From NCBI GenBank assembly GCA_023248915.1, contig JAHFDQ010000021.1:1-25204 (forward strand): DNA of 25,204 bases, in the 5' to 3' direction. The DNA comes from Archangiaceae bacterium. Its GTDB lineage: Bacteria; Myxococcota; Myxococcia; Myxococcales; Myxococcaceae. The notes beneath the pieces are model-generated. The model did not search any database, was not told where the DNA came from, and was given only the letters and a program-made list of their open reading frames with translations. Shown piece by piece: positions 23,690 through 25,204 of the stretch (positions are counted from its first letter, which is position 1; every line of letters begins with the position of its first letter). The translations under genes and the position numbers were made by a program.

Positions 23690-25120
23690 TTGCCCGACGC
23701 CGGCGACATCGAAGGAGCGCTTTCCCGCCTCGCGGAAGGGGCGGCGAAGCCGACCCCGGCCGCCGCTCCAGAGCCCGGCATCGCCGGGGCGGTCCTCCAG
23801 TTCGCCTCGGCGGGCGAGGCCCTACCCGCGCGCAGGCTCTACCGGACACGCGAGGTGAGCGTGGTCCTCGGCGTCTTCGCCTCGGCGATGCTCGCGCTCG
23901 ACTCGGAGGGGCTGGTGACCTGGGCGAACCGGATGGAAGTCGGCTCCGGGCAGAGCGCTTGGCTGGCGGCGCTCGTTCCGTGGGGTCGCGCCTGCGACGC
24001 CGTGCGACTCAGCACCCCGCGCGCGGCCCTCGTCGCCGGCGGAGACCGGCTGGCCCGGGCGTTGGGCGGAGGGGAGGACCCGCTCTTCGCGATGGGGTGG
24101 GGTTCGCGCGACGCCGTCCCCGCGCCCGCTTCACGACGCGACCTCCCCAGACCGGAGCCGCGGTTCCCCGGGTCGCGAGGGGCGCCGGTCGGACACGTCT
24201 CTGCGGGAGCCTCGGACGAATCGAATCTCGCCGCCGCCACCGCCGCGGACGCAGATGCCGATGTAATCGTCGCCACCGTTGCCGCCGCGGGGGGCAATGC
24301 GACCGTCACCCCCCCAGAGGCGGTCGCTGCTTCGGATGCCGATGCGGTCTCTGCCCGCACCCGCCCCAGCGCCGGCGCAGCGGAGAGTGCATCTGCCGCG
24401 AATGCCGCGGATGCCGCGAAAGCTGGCAGCGCCGCCGCGAACGCGCCGGTCGACGGCGCCGAACCCGCGGTGCGGCCAACGACGTTGCTCCTCGTCGGCG
24501 ATTCCTTGCTCGCTGGCGGGCTGTCGGCGGCCATCACTCGCGCGCTGGCGAGAGACTTGCGGTTTCGCGTCGTGCCCGCGGTGCAGGCGGCGACCGGGCT
24601 GAGCCGGCCCGACGTCTTCGACTGGATGAAGGTGGTGACGCCCCTCATAGAGCGCGAGAAGCCCGCCTTCGTCGTCTGCTCGTTCGGCGCCAACGACACC
24701 CAGAGCATCCGCCAGGGGGACGAGCTGCTCGAGTTCGGCCAGGCCGACTGGCGCGCCGCCTACCGCGAGCGGGTGCTGTCGATGATGCGCGCGCTCTCGG
24801 CGAACGGCGCCCGCGTCCTCTGGCTGGGGCTGCCGCCGATGCGCGACCGCCGGTACTCTGAGCACGCGCGTGAGCTGGACCGCGTCTTCCTGACCAGCTC
24901 GCGGGCCGTCACGGGGGTCGAGTACCTCGAGCTGGGCATGCTGGTCTCGGGAACCGACGGCGACTTCGCCACCTTTGCGCAGACTCGCGACGGCCACTTC
25001 GTGAAGCTGCGCATGGACGACGGCGTGCACTACTCAGCCGCGGGTTCCGGGGCCATCGCCCGATGGGTGGTGGACTGGGTGTACGAACGGTACGCGCGCA
25101 CCCGCGCGGCCCGGCGCTGA
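23690..25120 (+). CDS. DUF459/SGNH-like periplasmic acyl-transfer protein
   Basis: 476 residues from TTG 23690, 16 bases after the MBOAT gene; AGAGAGG lies 11 bases upstream. A hydrophobic segment near residues 56-71 (VSVVLGVFASAMLAL) is a likely membrane anchor. Residues ~130-260 are low-complexity Ala/Asp-rich linker. The SGNH-type domain follows: LLVGDSLLAGG with Ser272, FGANDTQSI with Asn335, and DDGVHYS with Asp444 and His447, the Ser-Asp/His triad of block I and block V. DUF459 proteins act on cell-wall or exopolysaccharide acetyl groups. With the MBOAT this forms a standard two-gene O-acetylation module; whether it transfers or removes acetyl cannot be told from sequence. An internal start is possible, since the TTG is weakly supported. 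Confidence 0.83.
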   Translation: MPDAGDIEGALSRLAEGAAKPTPAAAPEPGIAGAVLQFASAGEALPARRLYRTREVSVVLGVFASAMLALDSEGLVTWANRMEVGSGQSAWLAALVPWGRACDAVRLSTPRAALVAGGDRLARALGGGEDPLFAMGWGSRDAVPAPASRRDLPRPEPRFPGSRGAPVGHVSAGASDESNLAAATAADADADVIVATVAAAGGNATVTPPEAVAASDADAVSARTRPSAGAAESASAANAADAAKAGSAAANAPVDGAEPAVRPTTLLLVGDSLLAGGLSAAITRALARDLRFRVVPAVQAATGLSRPDVFDWMKVVTPLIEREKPAFVVCSFGANDTQSIRQGDELLEFGQADWRAAYRERVLSMMRALSANGARVLWLGLPPMRDRRYSEHARELDRVFLTSSRAVTGVEYLELGMLVSGTDGDFATFAQTRDGHFVKLRMDDGVHYSAAGSGAIARWVVDWVYERYARTRAARR

Positions 25121-25168
25121 ACCTTCCTGCCCGTTGCCAACCCGGACACGCTGGGTGATGGGAGGATG

Positions 25169-25197
25169 TTGACAGTGTCATATGACACTGTCATAGT
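25169..25197 (+). promoter_or_regulatory. Nested 24-bp palindromic operator over a promoter-like sequence
   Basis: TGACAGTGTCA (25170-25180), TA, then TGACACTGTCA (25183-25193) form a perfect 24-bp palindrome, and each 11-mer is itself palindromic around its central base. TTGACA at 25169-25174, with a 17-base spacer to CATAGT (25192-25197), looks like a sigma-70-type promoter buried in the operator. TGACA/TGTCA inverted repeats are typical of TetR-family operators, and the nested layout suits two dimers. The controlled gene must lie beyond the right edge. Confidence 0.65.
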
Positions 25198-25204
25198 TTC
25201 GTTT

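Noticed and set aside
21991..23781. A 596-codon - strand frame opposite the MBOAT gene
   Set aside because: The + strand frame has complete MBOAT motifs; this one is low-complexity Gln/Arg/Glu shadow.

Overview
The window is high-GC DNA with dense, overlapping genes. It looks like chromosome of a myxobacterium-type bacterium (Myxococcota, formerly Deltaproteobacteria). That assignment is an inference from base composition, the DUF4388 protein, the lipoproteins carrying Ig/TIG-like domains and Cys-paired repeats, and frequent GTG/TTG starts. No rRNA, tRNA, CRISPR array, transposase or integrase was recognised.

Left part (1-11074, all + strand): a defence locus matching the downstream end of a class 1 DISARM system. 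It opens inside the C-terminal half of the adenine-methylase gene (drmMI-like) and ends with drmA (helicase), drmB (DUF1998) and drmC (phospholipase-D fold); the last three overlap by 1-4 bases. The class 1 SNF2-like helicase drmD would lie left of the window. Between drmMI and drmA sit four additional genes in two translationally coupled pairs. The first pair is an AlbA_2/Schlafen-type protein with a GHKL ATPase-like C-terminus plus a ParA-like ATPase. The second is a ~306-residue protein of unknown function plus a PIN-domain (VapC-like) toxin gene, which carries an in-frame amber codon. This insert is the most interesting part of the window.

Middle part (11178-22130, all - strand): a gamma-glutamylcyclotransferase-fold protein, then a tight five-gene cluster for cell-envelope proteins. 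In transcription order it encodes an outer-membrane beta-barrel with invasin-like Ig domains, two paralogous lipoproteins built on a ~110-residue Cys-paired repeat (the longer adds a PKD-like domain and a beta-helix), a FecR-domain lipoprotein, and a DUF4388 membrane protein with a TPR tail. The first four genes overlap by 1-4 bases and the last is 8 bases away, so they are probably one operon making a surface assembly. A block of 24-bp tandem repeats at one gene boundary is read as an octapeptide-repeat extension of the large lipoprotein.

Right part (22246-25204, + strand): a membrane-bound O-acyltransferase (AlgI-like MBOAT) and a DUF459/SGNH-like protein, a typical pair for O-acetylating an exported polysaccharide. 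The window closes on a perfect 24-bp nested palindrome overlapping a -35-like TTGACA, probably the operator of a gene beyond the right edge.

The defence locus, especially its second and third genes, appears by eye less GC-rich than the envelope cluster, which would fit horizontal acquisition; this was not computed.
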